From positions 1 through 64,000 of the forward strand of contig NZ_KV757553.1 of NCBI RefSeq assembly GCF_001712795.1: 64,000 nucleotides of DNA, in the 5' to 3' direction. The translations under genes and the position numbers were made by a program. Under the pieces are notes generated by a model, which saw only the letters and a program-made list of their open reading frames with translations, was not told the origin of the DNA and made no database searches. Shown here piece after piece: positions 36,669 to 46,205 of this stretch. The DNA comes from Nostoc sp. KVJ20 (GTDB taxonomy: Bacteria; Cyanobacteriota; Cyanobacteriia; Cyanobacteriales; Nostocaceae). The stretch's first letter is position 1; every line of letters starts with the position of its first letter.

Positions 36669-36881
36669 TTATAGCCCTTGTCGAGAAACTAGCTTTTCAA
36701 AGTTGGCTTGGGTTTGATGGAGTAATTGCTGGCGACTATCTACCAGTGTTTGCTTCAGGGTTGGAACAAGATTGCGAGCTTGCAGAGTCATGTGAAGTTG
36801 CAGGTTGGCGACATATTCACTGAAATCTTGATTCATTTCATCTGCGCCCGCATCCGTCAATAAATTTGATTCCATTGCCAC
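36669..36881 (-). CDS. Small hypothetical protein
   Basis: The product of about 70 residues has one long amphipathic helix region (FSEYVANLQLHMTLQARNLVPTL split into two parts) and no cysteine or membrane segment. AGGAG lies 6 bases before the GTG at 36881. ATG at 36920 and ATG at 36875 are alternatives. It stands alone between the GNAT gene and the barrel-protein gene. No family is recognised. Confidence 0.5.
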   Translation of the reverse strand: MAMESNLLTDAGADEMNQDFSEYVANLQLHMTLQARNLVPTLKQTLVDSRQQLLHQTQANFEKLVSRQGL

Positions 36882-37025
36882 TGTGTTCTCCTGTGTTAAT
36901 CCTGTGCTATCTCTCTTCATGACCAAAAACTATCACGTTGTTTGGACTAACTTCTTAATTTGCAATGAAGTTTAACGCTTCTTAGGGATAGGAATAGCGA
37001 TCGCTATAGGATTTTCATCTGCCTA

Positions 37026-37517
37026 TTAAAATCTCAAACCAACACCACCCTGTACAGAGATAGCTGTACCACCGCTATCACGGTAGGCATCAAAAGCAAT
37101 GATGGCGTTGCCAAAAAGCACAGTATTGCTATTTGGGATCATATAATCAATGCCCGGTTGTAAAGCAAAACTAATTTTATCGCCCACAGGAGAAGAACCA
37201 CCACCACCAGCCAACACTAATCCAGCGCCCAGGTAGGCATCAGTTTGCCAATTCAGGGGGAAATCGTAGGAAACCGTTGGCACAATTGCCGTATTATTAC
37301 CAACTAACACTTGAGCGCGTAGTGAAATCGGTGCTTCCAAAAGCTTGTATCGTCCCGCTATCACCCCTCCGAGTTGAATACCATCGGTAACACCAATAGT
37401 GGGGCCTATACCGATATAACTACCATAGGCTACTTGAGCTTGTGCTGGTTTAGTACTCGCCAGACTCAAGACCAAGCCAGCCCCCAGAACTGAAACCAAA
37501 TATGGAATATATTTCAT
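37026..37517 (-). CDS. Secreted beta-barrel-like outer membrane protein
   Basis: The 163-residue protein has a clear signal peptide (MKYIPYLVSVLGAGLVLSL, cleaved after ...AQA) followed by alternating hydrophobic strands rich in Gly and aromatic residues, ending GVGLRF with a terminal Phe as outer-membrane barrels do. ATG 37517 is preceded by AGGAG. The open frame continues upstream to 37628, but that part is translated low-complexity repeat (GGGCATTGGGCA) and is not believed. The role is unknown; it may be a small porin-like or surface protein. Confidence 0.75.
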   Translation of the reverse strand: MKYIPYLVSVLGAGLVLSLASTKPAQAQVAYGSYIGIGPTIGVTDGIQLGGVIAGRYKLLEAPISLRAQVLVGNNTAIVPTVSYDFPLNWQTDAYLGAGLVLAGGGGSSPVGDKISFALQPGIDYMIPNSNTVLFGNAIIAFDAYRDSGGTAISVQGGVGLRF

Positions 37518-37629
37518 AACCGAACTCCTCACACCATTTTGAATTTGGGCATTGGGCATGGGGCATTGGGCATTGGTTATTAATTCTTCTCCCCCTGCCT
37601 CCCCTGCCCCTCTGCCCCTCTGCTCCATT

Positions 37630-39768
37630 CTACGGGCAACGGGGATGAATGCCTCCTTGAGTACAAATGTATGCTAATTGCTTGGCATCTAAATTTTTTG
37701 CTTGAGAAAAATCAACACCTTGGACTACGGCAGATATTGAGCCTAAATCTGGGGTTTGGACAAATTGATCTGCTGGATCTTGTTTGCTAGGGGCGAGAAT
37801 TGCCCCTTTAAAATCTGCTCCAGTGACATTCGCCCCCCGTAAATCTGCAAGACTCAGATCGGCATTTTGCAAGTTAACGTTTTCCATCTGGGCAGAACGC
37901 AAAACAGCACCAGCTAAACGAGTGGCACTCAGGTTAGCATTGCTGAGATTAGCACGATCCAAATAGGCTCCTGATAAATCTGCCCCTTGCCAATCAGTGT
38001 TCGTTAAATTGGCAAAGGATAATTGTGTTCCTATCGCAGTGGCGCGACCTAAACGCGCGGCGTATAGATTGGCTTCGTTCAATTTGGCGTCACCTAAATC
38101 AGCCCCAGTCAAGCTGGCTTTTTCCAAAACTGCGTTTCGCAGATCGGCTCCTACTAGTTGGGTGCTATTGAGTTTAGCGTCATATAGACGCGCATTGGAT
38201 AAGTTAGCTCTATTGAGAGTGGCGCGGCTCAAGTCGGTACGGTTCATCAAGACGCGACTGAGGTTAGCATCAGTAAGATTGGCTTGCTGCAACTGAGCTT
38301 GGCTTAAATCAGCCATCACATCGTCGTAAGTATCCCAGCGTCCATCCTCACCCGCACTCCGGAAGCGGCTACCCTTAAAGCTGGCTTGGTTAAGATTTGC
38401 AGATTTAAACTTAACTCCTGATAAATCAAGGCTGTCTAGTACCAAGTTGAAGAAGGAACTTCCAGGAGTACCGCTTTGACCTAATTGGGTGCTACTAAGG
38501 TCAACGCCCTCGATTTTCCCACTGTAAACAGAGAGAATCTTGTTGATCGTCCGCTGGTTTCTTTGTAGCCGCCCTTGCCGCAATTCGCGCTCTTTGGTTG
38601 CAGTGCTACCCACAGATTCCAGTTCGCTAACCAAAAACTGATTCTTATTTTTTAATTCAGGGATGGCTTGAGGCCCAACAGTTGTCAAAGCTTGTTGAAT
38701 CGTATCCAGAAGACTGGAGTTGGTTTCGCTAACTAATAAATCTGCCAGGAATTTAATGGATTGTGGGTCATTAAGACCACCCATAGCTAGAATTGCGCTT
38801 TGGCGTTGCTCATTAGTCGCCCCAGAGTTGGGACTTAATTGTTTGACAATTTCGAGGAACTGTTGGCTATTAATTTGCTGAGTTGCTCGCTGGGATTGTT
38901 GAATTTGGATATAAACTTGAGTGCCGATTAAAGTTGCCAACACAGCAGTCATACTCGTCAGCCCTACCCCAAACAAAGTTAGATTGGGATTTTGCTGTAT
39001 CCGCCGCCACAGATTGGGCGACTTGTTGCTTTGGGCTACCGCTAATTCTTCATTTCCCTCTTGCCATTCTTCTGCTTCATCATTACCGCCAGCAGACTGA
39101 ACTTGTCTGTTACTAGCTAAGAGCGCATCTATTGTATGAGTGCCTGCGAGTTGATCGTGCAGTGCGCGACGCCCCCGACGTGACGGTAAGCCTATCCCTT
39201 CACCCACAATCATTAACAAAGACAAAAATGTGAATAATCCTAAATTAGGGAAAGCAAAGCTGTAGCGCCACAGCAGATAGGCGATGGAAATGGGTACAGT
39301 CCAACGCCCAACTCCTTCTCTAATCACCACTGCGCCCAAACCAGGTGGCTTTCCTTGCTCGTTGACAACCCGCACTTTTAACCAACGTTTAGGAATTGTG
39401 CTACCAGTCTTAGCTAGTAAATATAATTGCCACCATGAGAGAGTTACAGGTGCTAACAGGGCGATCGTCCACAAAATATTAGTTGGCCATGCGACGTTAC
39501 GGATGCCATAGCTCACAGGCAAAGCTAAGGGTCTAGCGATCGCTCTTTCTATTACTACCAGTACGGGATTAAGCGGCACTCGGTTCAGATCGCTTCTAGA
39601 ATTGGCATAGACACCAATGCCGAAGGGAATCAACCCACTAGTAACAACTAGTGTGATTTCAGCCGCCCAAGCAGCAAAACGCCTGCTAGCAAGCAGCAGC
39701 GAACTGGCTCTTTCCGGTTGTTTTGACTGACCAGATTGATTACTTCTCCTGACAATTGGTGCCGTCAT
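37630..39768 (-). CDS. RDD-domain membrane protein with pentapeptide repeats
   Basis: The 712-residue protein begins with an RDD domain (three membrane segments in residues ~30-200; RRFAAWAAEITLVV, KRWLKVRVVN, HDQLAGTHTIDA). A fourth membrane segment lies near 265-285, followed by a helical HEAT-like region and from ~460 about 25 pentapeptide repeats of the A(D/N)LXX type forming a right-handed beta helix. The role is unknown. I start at ATG 39768 (AAAGGAAA before it) rather than upstream at 39813. It is upstream of the barrel-protein gene by 112 bases of repeat. Confidence 0.85.
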   Translation of the reverse strand: MTAPIVRRSNQSGQSKQPERASSLLLASRRFAAWAAEITLVVTSGLIPFGIGVYANSRSDLNRVPLNPVLVVIERAIARPLALPVSYGIRNVAWPTNILWTIALLAPVTLSWWQLYLLAKTGSTIPKRWLKVRVVNEQGKPPGLGAVVIREGVGRWTVPISIAYLLWRYSFAFPNLGLFTFLSLLMIVGEGIGLPSRRGRRALHDQLAGTHTIDALLASNRQVQSAGGNDEAEEWQEGNEELAVAQSNKSPNLWRRIQQNPNLTLFGVGLTSMTAVLATLIGTQVYIQIQQSQRATQQINSQQFLEIVKQLSPNSGATNEQRQSAILAMGGLNDPQSIKFLADLLVSETNSSLLDTIQQALTTVGPQAIPELKNKNQFLVSELESVGSTATKERELRQGRLQRNQRTINKILSVYSGKIEGVDLSSTQLGQSGTPGSSFFNLVLDSLDLSGVKFKSANLNQASFKGSRFRSAGEDGRWDTYDDVMADLSQAQLQQANLTDANLSRVLMNRTDLSRATLNRANLSNARLYDAKLNSTQLVGADLRNAVLEKASLTGADLGDAKLNEANLYAARLGRATAIGTQLSFANLTNTDWQGADLSGAYLDRANLSNANLSATRLAGAVLRSAQMENVNLQNADLSLADLRGANVTGADFKGAILAPSKQDPADQFVQTPDLGSISAVVQGVDFSQAKNLDAKQLAYICTQGGIHPRCP

Positions 39769-39950
39769 TGTATAATTTCCTTTGACATTATTTTTACGCC
39801 GCGATCGGCACAATTAAAATAGACTAAGCTGATCAGCAAAAAGAAAAGCATATTGAAATAGACTTTAGAAGTCATAAGTCAGGAACCGTTTGTATTCTGG
39901 CTCCTGACTTTCATAACTCCGGGCAGAGTGCAAAGTAAATGCATATCAAC

Positions 39951-40295
39951 TTATTGCTTACGTTGAAAGCTACCAGACACAAAAAATTTGTATCCAACAT
40001 ACACTAACACTGCCAAAAGTGCCAGACTGATTACAGATGCAACTAGTTTAAACACTGCTTGCAGCATCGCCAACCCTACTAGCACCGTCACTCCCGCAAC
40101 TACCAGCTTCTTCGTCCCAGATAAGCTGTTGAACCAAATCTTAAACCGCTCCAGTTGCAAGTTCAAGTTGGCAAAAACAGACTGAGGCGTTTGTTTTGGC
40201 TCTTGTGGTTGAGGAACCGCCCCCGGTGGGGAATTAATCTCTGCCTCTAGCTGATTGAGGCGACGCTGTAAGTCTTCTTCTGGTTGAGGATTCAT
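39951..40295 (-). CDS. Hypothetical membrane protein with coiled-coil start
   Basis: The 114-residue protein has a short heptad-rich helix (DLQRRLNQLEAEIN), a Pro/Gln-rich linker and, near its C-terminus, two adjacent membrane segments (LVVAGVTVLVGLAML and VASVISLALLAVLVYVGYKF, each under 20 residues). ATG 40295 is preceded by GAGGTAG; the frame is open to 40526 but that part overlaps the palindromic element edge and is not believed. No family is recognised. Confidence 0.65.
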   Translation of the reverse strand: MNPQPEEDLQRRLNQLEAEINSPPGAVPQPQEPKQTPQSVFANLNLQLERFKIWFNSLSGTKKLVVAGVTVLVGLAMLQAVFKLVASVISLALLAVLVYVGYKFFVSGSFQRKQ

Positions 40296-40457
40296 CAATT
40301 TTTCTACCTCAGTTAGCACACTTATCCAACAAACCAGCCAAATTCTATTTTTGGTGGTTGTTTTAGTGATTTTAGCTAATGTCTGTGCCTGTAAGACCTG
40401 TCTGCACAGGGAAAAATTATGTTTTTTTCTTGTTGCCTTCCAGACATCATATTTCTC

Positions 40458-40759
40458 AGGAGTTACGCAAACAATAGCCGAAACCCTTTTTTCAGGTAGG
40501 GGCAATTGATGAATCATTGGTGTCAACTTAAGCTAAAAGCCTTTTCAAATCTCGTTTCCAGCCTCTGGGCTGGAAATGCTACTCTTGGCGGCTCTGCCGC
40601 CAGCAAGGGAGGCGGAGCCTCTAAGATGGCATTCCCAGCCGGAGACTGGGAACGAGACACGAGACAATATCTAAAAGCTTTTTCTAGACAGGCTTTCAGG
40701 TTAAGTTGACACCAATGTTGATGAATTTCCCCCTACAGCATGTAGTTTTGCGTAAGTCC
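40458..40759 (+). repeat. Palindromic element with shared ends and a different core
   Basis: Outer ends AGGAGTTACGCAA (40458-40470) and TTGCGTAAGTCC (40748-40759) and inner ends ATTGGTGTCAACTTAA (40517-40532) and TTAAGTTGACACCAAT (40701-40716) match the copies at 1-161, 612-862 and 19615-19826. The core differs: it is a long stem of CTCGTTTCCAGCC and GGAGACTGGGAACGAG arms. The outer element is about 302 bp. Confidence 0.7.
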
Positions 40760-40945
40760 AATTTCTGATGTAAAGACTTTGCATTGCAACGTCTCTACAC
40801 ACATCTATCAAATCTTCACAAACAATCCTTAACTGAACGGTATTGCTTTATACGGCAGATTTTGGAACCAAGACGGCTTGCCGTCGTCTATTAAATCAGA
40901 CTATATAACAATATTGCTCTAAAAAAATCTGGAGCATTAATTAAA
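40760..40945. other. Spacer upstream of the secreted-protein gene
   Basis: No gene is seen. It probably contains the promoter of the gene at 40946. Near 40790 is the common Nostoc repeat GCAACGTCTCTACA. Confidence 0.35.
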
Positions 40946-41377
40946 ATGAAGACGCTTAGGCTACTTGCAATTGTTCCCACAGCTTTGGCGATGAGTTTGG
41001 TTTTCACTGAGGCTAATTTGGCACAAACACCAACAATCCAAATTAATCGGAATCTCCAATCAGATCCACTGATTTTGAACGGAAAGTCTGGGGGAACTGT
41101 GAAAAGCAATTGTGGCAATATTACCACTGAACCTAATCAAGTGATCCAGGTTACGGAGTCACTACCTTATTTGCGATTAACAGTAGAGAGTCAAGGGAAA
41201 CCAACGCTGTTGATCGACGGGCCTGGAGGGCGCTTTTGTGTATTAGCAGATAGTTACTCTGGAGGGAAGTCAGAACTTTCTGGTTACTGGCAGGCAGGAA
41301 AATACTCCCTGTACGTGGGCGAACTATCACAACGAGAGTATAACTACACCCTCTCAATCTCGCAAAAAAATAAATAG
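40946..41377 (+). CDS. Secreted hypothetical protein
   Basis: The 143-residue protein has a signal peptide (MKTLRLLAIVPTALAMSLVF, cleavage near NLAQ) and a beta-rich body of ~115 residues with two Cys (SNCGNI and FCVLAD) that may form a disulfide. The segment GGKSELSGYWQAGKYSLYVGEL is shared with many cyanobacterial secreted proteins; I give it in parts here as GYWQAGKYSLYVG. No enzymatic motif is seen. It is a periplasmic or extracellular protein of unknown role. Confidence 0.75.
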   Translation: MKTLRLLAIVPTALAMSLVFTEANLAQTPTIQINRNLQSDPLILNGKSGGTVKSNCGNITTEPNQVIQVTESLPYLRLTVESQGKPTLLIDGPGGRFCVLADSYSGGKSELSGYWQAGKYSLYVGELSQREYNYTLSISQKNK

Positions 41378-41419
41378 TAATTAGTCATTTGGACTTCGCT
41401 AATGACTAATTACTAATGA

Positions 41420-41791
41420 CTAATCTTCCAGCGATTTGGCTGGAACTTCCACAGCAGTGACATCAATTGTGCCTTCTGGTGTGAAGCGCTGAAAATGACT
41501 ATCTTGTACTAAAAGTGACTCTCCACAGTTAGGACACTGCAACTGACTATTGTTTAAACCTGTAAATTCATATCCACAGACGGGACACTGATCGGCAACC
41601 AAGTTGCGTTGTAGCCACCAACGAAAGCCAAAAAAAGCCACAATAGGTGCCAAAAACAGCAACCCGACAATAATTAGTAACGAATTGACCAACCAACCCA
41701 AGCCCAGTGATGCCAGCAACCAAATAACTGCCAGCAGAGTGAGCCAAGGTCGGAGATTTAAAAGGTTCAATTGAAATGACTTAAAGCTCAT
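41420..41791 (-). CDS. Membrane protein with a zinc ribbon
   Basis: The 123-residue protein has two membrane segments (residues ~15-33 and 36-58) and a cytoplasmic zinc ribbon with CPVCGYEF and CPNCGESL. The closing 30 residues are polar. No partner or substrate is known. It lies 44 bases downstream of the glycosyltransferase stop on the same strand and may share its transcript. Confidence 0.75.
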   Translation of the reverse strand: MSFKSFQLNLLNLRPWLTLLAVIWLLASLGLGWLVNSLLIIVGLLFLAPIVAFFGFRWWLQRNLVADQCPVCGYEFTGLNNSQLQCPNCGESLLVQDSHFQRFTPEGTIDVTAVEVPAKSLED

Positions 41792-41835
41792 TTTTTAAAT
41801 GTCGTCCTGCTCTCCTTCTAGGATAGCGATTTTAG

Positions 41836-43023
41836 TCATTTGTTATTGGGACTCAAAACTGAGGATATAAGCATTTTTTGCAAGTGCTGTTGGAAGGCAT
41901 CTATGCCAAACAGAGCGATCGCTTGTTCTCGCAGCCACTTTCCATCACATCGCTGGTCATCCCCTTGAAGCATTTCTATACAAGCTGCTGCTACGGCATC
42001 AGGACTGCGGTGTGGTACTCGCCATCCCAGTTTACCATCTTGCAAAGGGTCTGCGGAACCATCGTCGTCACCGGATAATACAGGTACTCCACAAGCCATT
42101 GCTTCCAGATAAACAATGCCAAAGCCTTCTTGCGAAGGCATAATATAGGCATCAGCAAGGCGGTAATGTTGCATTAATTCTTCTGTAGCCACGAAACCAG
42201 CAAATACGACGCGATCGCTCACACCCAAATCTTTTGCTAGCTGCGCCAATCGTGGTTGGTCATCACCGCGACCAATTACCAAATATTTGACTTCTGGAAA
42301 AACCTGAGCGATTTGTGGTAATGCCCGAATGGTGACATCTACACCCTTATAAATATCCCCTGACCATAACCGCGCTACTGTCATTAAAACTTTAGCACCA
42401 GTTAAGCCATATTTCTGGAGTAATTCTGGCTGCTTGGAACCAGGTGTAAATTTATCTCCATCAATTGCACAAGGCATCATCTGTACCATTTTCGGGTTTA
42501 GACTATTAGCAACACAAGCGCGATCGCGGCTGTAGCGACTAATTGTCCAAATTCCAATTGCTGAGATCAAGGCGCGACGTTCTTGATTTTTCAGCGGTTC
42601 CCAGACTTCTTTACCGTAAGTTAGTACAGTGTAAGGAATCCCCAAAGGCTGGCAAAGAGTTTGTACTAGTACTGCTAAGTTTATATGACCGCAGAAAACT
42701 TGCTGGGGACGGCTTTGCAACAGACATTTAAGTAAAGCCGCTGCCATTTGTAGTCTCCCCAAATAGGGAGACTGATTTTTAAAGTAATGAAATTTTAAGT
42801 TCTCGTCTTCAAACGCATTTAAGCTATCAGGACTATCTCGTAGCAAAAAGACTTCTGCCTTGTAGTCTTGGCTTAATCCCAGATAAGCGCGAAAAATATC
42901 TTTTATATATGATTGAATACCACCTTCGTGAGCAAAAATTTCTAAGAACACGAAGACATGGTTAGTTTTTTTGTTAACTTTATCACCTAACTTGAGGTTT
43001 TCTGCCACTGTAGTGATGTGCAT
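41836..43023 (-). CDS. Group 1/4 glycosyltransferase
   Basis: The 395-residue GT-B enzyme has the N-terminal acceptor lobe with HEGGIQSYIKDI and a C-terminal nucleotide-sugar lobe with KVLMTVARLW, the phosphate-binding stretch and the EX7E motif in PSQEGFGIVYLEAMACGVPVL, given here as EGFGIVYLEAMACG. It probably builds exopolysaccharide or lipid-linked glycan. The stop of the GDP-mannose dehydratase-type gene is 10 bases upstream of its ATG, so the two form an operon making and using a deoxy- or keto-sugar nucleotide. Confidence 0.9.
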   Translation of the reverse strand: MHITTVAENLKLGDKVNKKTNHVFVFLEIFAHEGGIQSYIKDIFRAYLGLSQDYKAEVFLLRDSPDSLNAFEDENLKFHYFKNQSPYLGRLQMAAALLKCLLQSRPQQVFCGHINLAVLVQTLCQPLGIPYTVLTYGKEVWEPLKNQERRALISAIGIWTISRYSRDRACVANSLNPKMVQMMPCAIDGDKFTPGSKQPELLQKYGLTGAKVLMTVARLWSGDIYKGVDVTIRALPQIAQVFPEVKYLVIGRGDDQPRLAQLAKDLGVSDRVVFAGFVATEELMQHYRLADAYIMPSQEGFGIVYLEAMACGVPVLSGDDDGSADPLQDGKLGWRVPHRSPDAVAAACIEMLQGDDQRCDGKWLREQAIALFGIDAFQQHLQKMLISSVLSPNNK

Positions 43024-43033
43024 ATTAGATTAT

Positions 43034-44047
43034 TTAAACTCGCGGTAAGGGTGCGATGCCTGTGGCAAGGACTTCATCCAACGCACCACTCTGTAAGCGC
43101 TCCAAATCTGTTTTGACCATTTTTTCTAAAAGTTCCTCAAAGCTCACTTGGGGTTCCCAGCCGAGGTTTCTTTTCGCTTTACTGGGGTTAGCTACTAGTT
43201 GAAAATGCTCATCTTGCCGCAACAAGCTGGTATTTATGACTACATGTTGTGTCCAATCCAAGCCGACAGACTCAAAAGCTGTGGCAACTAAATCTTTAAC
43301 ACTATGCAGTTTACCTGTACCAATCACATATTCTTCGGGTTCATCAACTTGCAACATCAGCCACATTGCTTCTACGTAATCTCCCGCAAACCCCCAATCG
43401 CGTTTGGCGTCTAGATTACCCATTTCTAAGGTGTCAGTTAAACCCAATTTTATTGATGCGACTGCTAAAGAAACTTTTCGTGTGACAAACTGAGGTGCGC
43501 GTAGAGGAGACTCGTGATTATATAAAATTCCGCTACAGGCAAATAGTCCATAGCGCTGTCTGTGATGCACCATCGTCCAGTGAGCGTGCATTTTAGCCGC
43601 AGCATAAGGATTTTTAGGACGAAAAGGAGTTTCCTCATCTTGAGGCGAGAGGAATACATCGCCAAACATTTCTGAACTGCTGGCTTGATAAAATCTGGTA
43701 GACAAACCAACTTTTCGTACTGCTTCTAAGAGTCTAGTAGCTGTACCAGTTATCAAGTCTAGGGTTCCCAACGGATCGTTCCAGGAGTCGGGGACAAAAC
43801 TGGGAGCCGCTAGATTGTAAATTTCTTGGGGACGTAGTTGTTCAACTGCGGTCAACAGCGCTGCACTATCCCTCAAGTCAACCGTAAAAATTTCTACCTG
43901 ATTTGCCAGTGTGCCCAGTTTTGTCAAATTCGGTTGTCGATGTGGGGGTACTAATCCTACAACTCTATAACCACGGTTGAGAAGCAAATGGCTGAGATAG
44001 TAGCCATCTTGACCAGTAATTCCTGTAATTAGGGCTGTCTTAGTCAT
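43034..44047 (-). CDS. GDP-mannose 4,6-dehydratase-like SDR epimerase/dehydratase
   Basis: The 337-residue SDR protein has the NAD(P)-binding loop GITGQDGYYL, the substrate and catalytic segments SSSEMFGD, NPYAAAKMHAHW (Tyr and Lys of YxxxK) and LYNHESPLRAPQFVTRK, all typical of GDP-mannose dehydratases. It would convert GDP-mannose to the 4-keto-6-deoxy form. It lies directly upstream of a glycosyltransferase gene, so its product is probably transferred into a cell-surface glycan. The exact substrate is inferred from family motifs. Confidence 0.88.
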   Translation of the reverse strand: MTKTALITGITGQDGYYLSHLLLNRGYRVVGLVPPHRQPNLTKLGTLANQVEIFTVDLRDSAALLTAVEQLRPQEIYNLAAPSFVPDSWNDPLGTLDLITGTATRLLEAVRKVGLSTRFYQASSSEMFGDVFLSPQDEETPFRPKNPYAAAKMHAHWTMVHHRQRYGLFACSGILYNHESPLRAPQFVTRKVSLAVASIKLGLTDTLEMGNLDAKRDWGFAGDYVEAMWLMLQVDEPEEYVIGTGKLHSVKDLVATAFESVGLDWTQHVVINTSLLRQDEHFQLVANPSKAKRNLGWEPQVSFEELLEKMVKTDLERLQSGALDEVLATGIAPLPRV

Positions 44048-44593
44048 ATTTTCTCCCCTACTCTCTCTATCTCTTTAAGCACAAAATGGCACTTGTTGGA
44101 GAACAAAAATAAGGCTCTCAACACTGCTGACAAATCTTAACAAGTGAGCTAGTGTAACTCGAATGCTATCTTTACTGTATTCACTAATTTTTTTTATACA
44201 AAAATATTCTTGGAAATTTTACAAAAAAATCATAATTACTAAGCAATTTCACGTAAAAAATATATTACTCCAATTCAAATAATTTTGAAAAAGGAGTATA
44301 CTCTTATCAATCAAATAACTTTATATTTGAGCAAACACCCCTTCTGCTGGTGCTTCTGTTTTAAAGTGAGTGGCTGGAATTTAGCAGCAGCGACACAGGA
44401 GAAGTTTTGTTTGTCTTGCTCTTAAGTATAACCAAGCTAGCAAGAGCATCTGTCTGCGATACGCTGCGCGAACGTAGAGAAGACTTGTCTTCGCACTCTG
44501 CCGATACTCCTTCCCTACGCTTCGCCTCCGCTCAAAAGCCAAAATTGGCATCAGAAGTATTCTTACCTTCCTTTACCCTTGACTACTTCACTT
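44048..44593. other. Spacer with dispersed repeats, no gene called
   Basis: An open frame on the plus strand at 44407-44622 is made of the GATACGCTGCGCGAACG-type repeat and reads into the neighbouring gene, so it is not believed. The first 300 bases are AT-rich and probably include the promoter of the dehydratase operon. Confidence 0.45.
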
Positions 44594-45037
44594 TTACTTT
44601 TGTGCTTCTACAGAGTATTTGACGATGAGCAGGCAATTTCTACCATCTGTACCGCGTTCGTATACAACACGGTCTGCCAAGCGCCGGAGGAGAAACCATC
44701 CATACCCGCCTACTTGTAGAGTACCTGGGGCTGGCTCTGCGATCGCATCAGGATTGAAAGGTTTTCCATAATCCCAAATTCTAATCTCTAGTCGGTCAAT
44801 CCACAGATAAACATTAATCTCAATGGTTGTTTCCGGCGGTAAAGCATGATGAGCGTGACGAACAGCGTTGGTAAAGCCTTCTGCTAATGCTAAATTGAGG
44901 CGATCAAGTTGGGTTTTTGACCAGCCAAGTTGAGACAAATGTTGCAGACAAAATTGCTCAAACCATTCTTGCACCTGGTTTAGGAGCCTGAGTTCGCTCT
45001 TAACCGTCAGATGGTCTTGCTGCACTATAGTAAGCAT
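44594..45037 (-). CDS. RsbW-like serine kinase/ATPase
   Basis: The 147-residue protein has the GHKL ATPase signature: LNLALAEGFTNAVRHAHH (N box), LEIRIWDYGKPF (G1) and GGYGWFLLRRLADRVVY (G2). It is the anti-sigma or serine-kinase type that pairs with RsbV-like and phosphatase proteins elsewhere. ATG 45037 fits family length; the frame extends to 45196 without support. No partner gene is adjacent. Confidence 0.85.
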   Translation of the reverse strand: MLTIVQQDHLTVKSELRLLNQVQEWFEQFCLQHLSQLGWSKTQLDRLNLALAEGFTNAVRHAHHALPPETTIEINVYLWIDRLEIRIWDYGKPFNPDAIAEPAPGTLQVGGYGWFLLRRLADRVVYERGTDGRNCLLIVKYSVEAQK

Positions 45038-45383
45038 TAACTGTGACTTGAATATAAGTAAACCCAAGTTGCTAGTTATTAAATTTTGCGCTACTCGCAA
45101 AATTTCTCTGACATAAAAAAATCTAAATTTACATATTTTGTGTACCAAAATACAAAACATGAAGGATTTTGGCATTCGGAGGGTTGTAACTAGCAACTTA
45201 CGTTAAGTAAGTAAAAAATGTTTGTATTTGTTGACTCTTGGTAATTTGAGATTTTGGAAGAGTTTTTTCATCCAAAACTTCAAAATCCCAAATGGAATCT
45301 GAATTATTTCAGAATTCAGAATACAGATCAGAGTTTAATTCTGAATTCTGGCTTCTGAATCCTGAATTTGTTTCCTGTTAAAA
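45038..45383. other. Spacer with repeats
   Basis: No gene is seen. Around 45310-45365 the TTCTGAATTCTGGCTTCTGAA-type dispersed repeat appears in two inverted parts. Confidence 0.45.
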
Positions 45384-45447
45384 TTGACGCCTGTTAATTG
45401 TTTTCAAAAGCACATCTGCATCTGCTCTTGAAACTCACAGGCGTCAA
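45384..45447 (-). terminator. Long-loop hairpin after petD
   Basis: TTGACGCCTGT (45384-45394) and ACAGGCGTCAA (45437-45447) pair over 11 bp, followed on the minus strand by TTTTAAC. It lies just after the petD stop and may end the petB-petD transcript; the 42-nt loop is long for a terminator. Confidence 0.5.
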
Positions 45448-45467
45448 AGCACTTTGTGGTGACTAAT

Positions 45468-45950
45468 TTAGAATAGTCCCAAGGTCAAAGATTTATCCAA
45501 TGGCAAAGCAGCGCCAATACCTAGCCACAGGGTGACAAGAGTACCAAAAAGGAATACTGTGGTTGCAACTGGACGGCGGAAGGGGTTTTGGAACTTATTC
45601 ACGTTCTCAATAAAAGGAACGAGGATTAGACCCACTGGTACAGAACCCATTGCTAACACTCCTAAAAGTTTGTTAGGAAGCGATCGCAAAATTTGGAAGA
45701 CTGGATACAAATACCACTCTGGTAAAATTTCCAATGGTGTGGCGAAAGGATTTGCTGGTTCACCGGTCATTGCTGGATCTAGCACGGCTAGAGCCACAAT
45801 CGCAGCGAAGGAACCCATGATCACAATTGGAAAGACGTAAAGTAAGTCATTAGGCCAAGCGGGTTCACCATAGTAGTTGTGACCCATGCCTTTAGCGAGT
45901 TTGGCTCTTAACTGAGGATCGCTCAGGTCAGGTTTCTTTTGTGTTGACAT
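45468..45950 (-). CDS. petD: Cytochrome b6f complex subunit IV
   Basis: The 160-residue protein has three membrane segments and the subunit IV sequence: [43 protein letters not shown] and [26 protein letters not shown], here noted by the shorter parts [11 protein letters not shown] and [13 protein letters not shown]. It forms the quinol oxidation site with PetB in the thylakoid cytochrome b6f complex. Full length and intact. It is 255 bases downstream of petB. Confidence 0.98.
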   Translation of the reverse strand: MSTQKKPDLSDPQLRAKLAKGMGHNYYGEPAWPNDLLYVFPIVIMGSFAAIVALAVLDPAMTGEPANPFATPLEILPEWYLYPVFQILRSLPNKLLGVLAMGSVPVGLILVPFIENVNKFQNPFRRPVATTVFLFGTLVTLWLGIGAALPLDKSLTLGLF

Positions 45951-46205
45951 TTTGAAATGTGCTCTCCTGCTTAAGTTAAATTAAAGCATTTGTGAAAGCT
46001 ATCAGCTACTAGGCAACCAACAGGCGGCAAACAGCGTTTGTATATCTACAGTCAGCCGCCTGGAGGGTGTCTACAGCTTTAGGCTTCAGATACAAGTATT
46101 TGTTTTTTGGAACTTATGTGCAATTAATTTCTTGTGTTTCATAAGTTTAAAACAAACAACTCGATCTGAAAACTGACAAATGTTGCCTTTCGCTAATAGC
46201 TGAGA

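Noticed and set aside
37518..37628. N-terminal extension of the barrel-protein gene
   Set aside because: It is translated GGGCATTGGGCA repeat; the signal peptide and ribosome-binding site fix the start at 37517.
40296..40526. N-terminal extension of the 114-residue membrane protein
   Set aside because: It covers the edge of a palindromic element; a ribosome-binding site precedes ATG 40295.
44407..44622. 71-codon open frame on the plus strand
   Set aside because: Made of the GATACGCTGCGCGAACG-type repeat and runs into the RsbW-like gene on the other strand.
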